Assembly: GCA_022712075.1 (NCBI GenBank)
Contig: JALAHE010000310.1
Span: 1-22,004 of the forward strand
Length of the DNA: 22,004 bases
Source of the DNA: Galactobacter sp.
GTDB lineage: Bacteria; Actinomycetota; Actinomycetes; Actinomycetales; Micrococcaceae
Direction: 5' to 3'
Below the pieces are notes generated by a model. The model saw only the letters and a program-made list of their open reading frames with translations, was not told the DNA's origin and did not search any database. Below are positions 21,227 through 22,004 of this stretch, piece by piece. Every line of letters starts with the position of its first letter. The first letter of the stretch is position 1. The position numbers and the translations under genes were made by a program.

Positions 21227-21364
21227 GTGAGCAAGCGGACTTTCCAGCCGAACAACCGCCGCCGCGCCAAGAAGCACGGCTTCCGTCTGCGTATGCGTAC
21301 GCGTGCGGGCCGCGCCATCCTGGCCAGCCGCCGCAGCAAGGGCCGCAAGGCCCTCTCGGCCTGA
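21227..21364 (+). CDS. rpmH: Ribosomal protein bL34
   Basis: This 45-aa, highly basic protein of the large ribosomal subunit shows the L34 signature: KRTFQPNNRRRAKKHGFRLR, then MRTRAGRAILASRRSKGR. Length is exact for actinobacteria. The GTG start has GGAG 8 nt upstream. An ATG a little before it leads to an immediate stop and is not used. It diverges from dnaA and is followed after 57 nt by rnpA, forming the near-universal rpmH-rnpA-yidD series. As a small, strongly expressed gene it is expected to have its own promoter in the spacer. Confidence 0.97.
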   Translation: MSKRTFQPNNRRRAKKHGFRLRMRTRAGRAILASRRSKGRKALSA

Positions 21365-21421
21365 TTCACGGGAGCGGGCTTCCTCTCTAAGGGAGACCCT
21401 TCCGCGACGACGAAGGTCACT

Positions 21422-21796
21422 TTGCTGCCCCGCATGCACCGTCTGTGCGACGGGCGCGAGCTGAAGACAACAGTGCGTTCCGGCACCCGTTTCGGGTGCC
21501 GGAACTTCGTCGTCTCTACGGTCGTTCATTCTTCTGAAGAAGCCGGGCCGGCCAGGTTCGGCTTTGTCGTCTCCAAGAAGGTGGGCAACGCCGTGGTCAG
21601 GAACCTCGTCAAGCGACGCTTGCGTGAGGCCGCGTGGCTCGAGCTCAAAGCGGGCTTCAGCGGCGCCGATGTGGTGGTCAGGGCCCTGCCCGCCGCCGCC
21701 GACGCCGACTGGGAACACCTCGTCAAGGACCTGAACAAGGGCCTGAAGCGCCCCGCCGGCCGGGCCACGCCCCCGCGCCAGGGCGACGCGCCGTGA
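21422..21796 (+). CDS. rnpA: Ribonuclease P protein component
   Basis: This 124-aa basic protein is the cofactor of the RNase P ribozyme that trims 5' leaders from tRNA precursors, including the two tRNAs in this window. The family signature GNAVVRNLVKRRLREA (about residues 54-69) is intact, and TTVRSGTRFGCRNFVV marks the N-terminal part. The TTG start at 21422 has AAGG 5 nt upstream and gives MLPRMHRL, the usual opening. An ATG four codons later is possible. The last 15 residues form a polar tail. The stop overlaps the yidD start as GTGA. Confidence 0.95.
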   Translation: MLPRMHRLCDGRELKTTVRSGTRFGCRNFVVSTVVHSSEEAGPARFGFVVSKKVGNAVVRNLVKRRLREAAWLELKAGFSGADVVVRALPAAADADWEHLVKDLNKGLKRPAGRATPPRQGDAP

Positions 21797-22004
21797 GCCA
21801 CCACCACTCCCACGCACCGGCCGACGGCAGCGTTCCCGTCGCGGACGTGATCGCCCAACTCGGCCCGGCCCCTTTGGTGCCCGCCGATCAGGTGCCGCCC
21901 ACGCCGTGGTGGCGCCACGTCGTCGACCTCCCCCGAAACCTGATCATCGGCTTCCTCAAGCTCTACCGGCTGATCGGCTCCCCGCTCTACGGGCAGGTCT
22001 GCGG
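21793..22004 (+). CDS. yidD: Membrane protein insertion efficiency factor YidD (cut by the window edge)
   Basis: The first 70 codons are present and read on past the right edge. After a roughly 40-residue polar, His/Pro-rich lead comes LPRNLIIGFLKLYRLIGSPL, then YGQVCG. This matches the YidD amphipathic helix and the start of its Cys-containing core. YidD aids insertion of membrane proteins by the YidC/Oxa1 pathway, and yidC normally follows. The GTG overlaps the rnpA stop (GTGA), so expression is coupled. The N-terminal lead is longer than in E. coli YidD but common in actinobacteria. The C-terminal cysteine motif is outside the window. Confidence 0.9.
   Translation, partial: MSHHHSHAPADGSVPVADVIAQLGPAPLVPADQVPPTPWWRHVVDLPRNLIIGFLKLYRLIGSPLYGQVC

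Overview
This is high-GC DNA carrying the chromosomal replication-initiation neighbourhood of an actinobacterium. Reading leftward on the minus strand from the right, the order is dnaA, dnaN, gnd, recF, DUF721 (DciA-like), gyrB, gyrA, DUF3566, tRNA-Ile, a 39-aa microgene, tRNA-Ala, ppiA and a rhomboid protease. Beyond these lie crgA, a class E sortase and pabA/trpG. rpmH, rnpA and yidD diverge to the right of dnaA. A short-form gnd between dnaN and recF, together with the crgA/sortase E/pabA block, is typical of Micrococcales, and a Micrococcaceae-like organism is the best guess. No genus can be named from sequence reading alone. No mobile elements, CRISPR arrays or rRNA genes were seen.

Layout. 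1-134: intergenic hairpins. 135-1735 (minus): pabA/trpG, a one-helix membrane protein and a class E sortase, closely packed as an operon. 1858-2840 (plus): crgA, a terminator and a DUF3817 membrane protein. 2847-4450 (minus): a DUF4442 thioesterase-like protein and a tandem GNAT acetyltransferase. 4451-5137: a 687-nt gene-free region with a dense DnaA-box cluster. 5138-6688 (minus): rhomboid protease and cyclophilin. 6837-8389 (plus): a DUF5324-like coiled-coil membrane protein and an unrecognised 159-aa protein. 8464-8778 (minus): tRNA-Ala, the DLW-39-type microgene and tRNA-Ile. 8869-15237 (minus): DUF3566, gyrA, gyrB and DUF721. 15234-20768 (minus): recF, gnd, dnaN and dnaA. 21227-22004 (plus): rpmH, rnpA and a partial yidD.

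How the genes fit together. DnaA opens the origin, DnaN is the sliding clamp, the DUF721/DciA protein probably helps load the helicase, RecF serves gap repair and GyrAB manages supercoiling. RpmH, RnpA and YidD form the classic small-protein neighbours of dnaA. CrgA restrains septum and peptidoglycan synthesis, and the sortase anchors surface proteins.

The most unusual observation is in 4553-5030, about 15 kb from dnaA. It holds four perfect DnaA boxes and six one-mismatch boxes (two of them overlapping), arranged as two modules in an exact 281-bp register. Each module has a convergent box pair, then a 10-bp perfect palindrome abutting a perfect box, then an inverted box. The two palindromes differ from each other by symmetric, compensating changes. 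The dnaA-dnaN spacer, the usual actinobacterial oriC position, has only degenerate boxes by comparison. Gene polarity still places fork divergence near dnaA, so the distal cluster could be a separate origin module, a DnaA titration or reactivation site, or a displaced origin.
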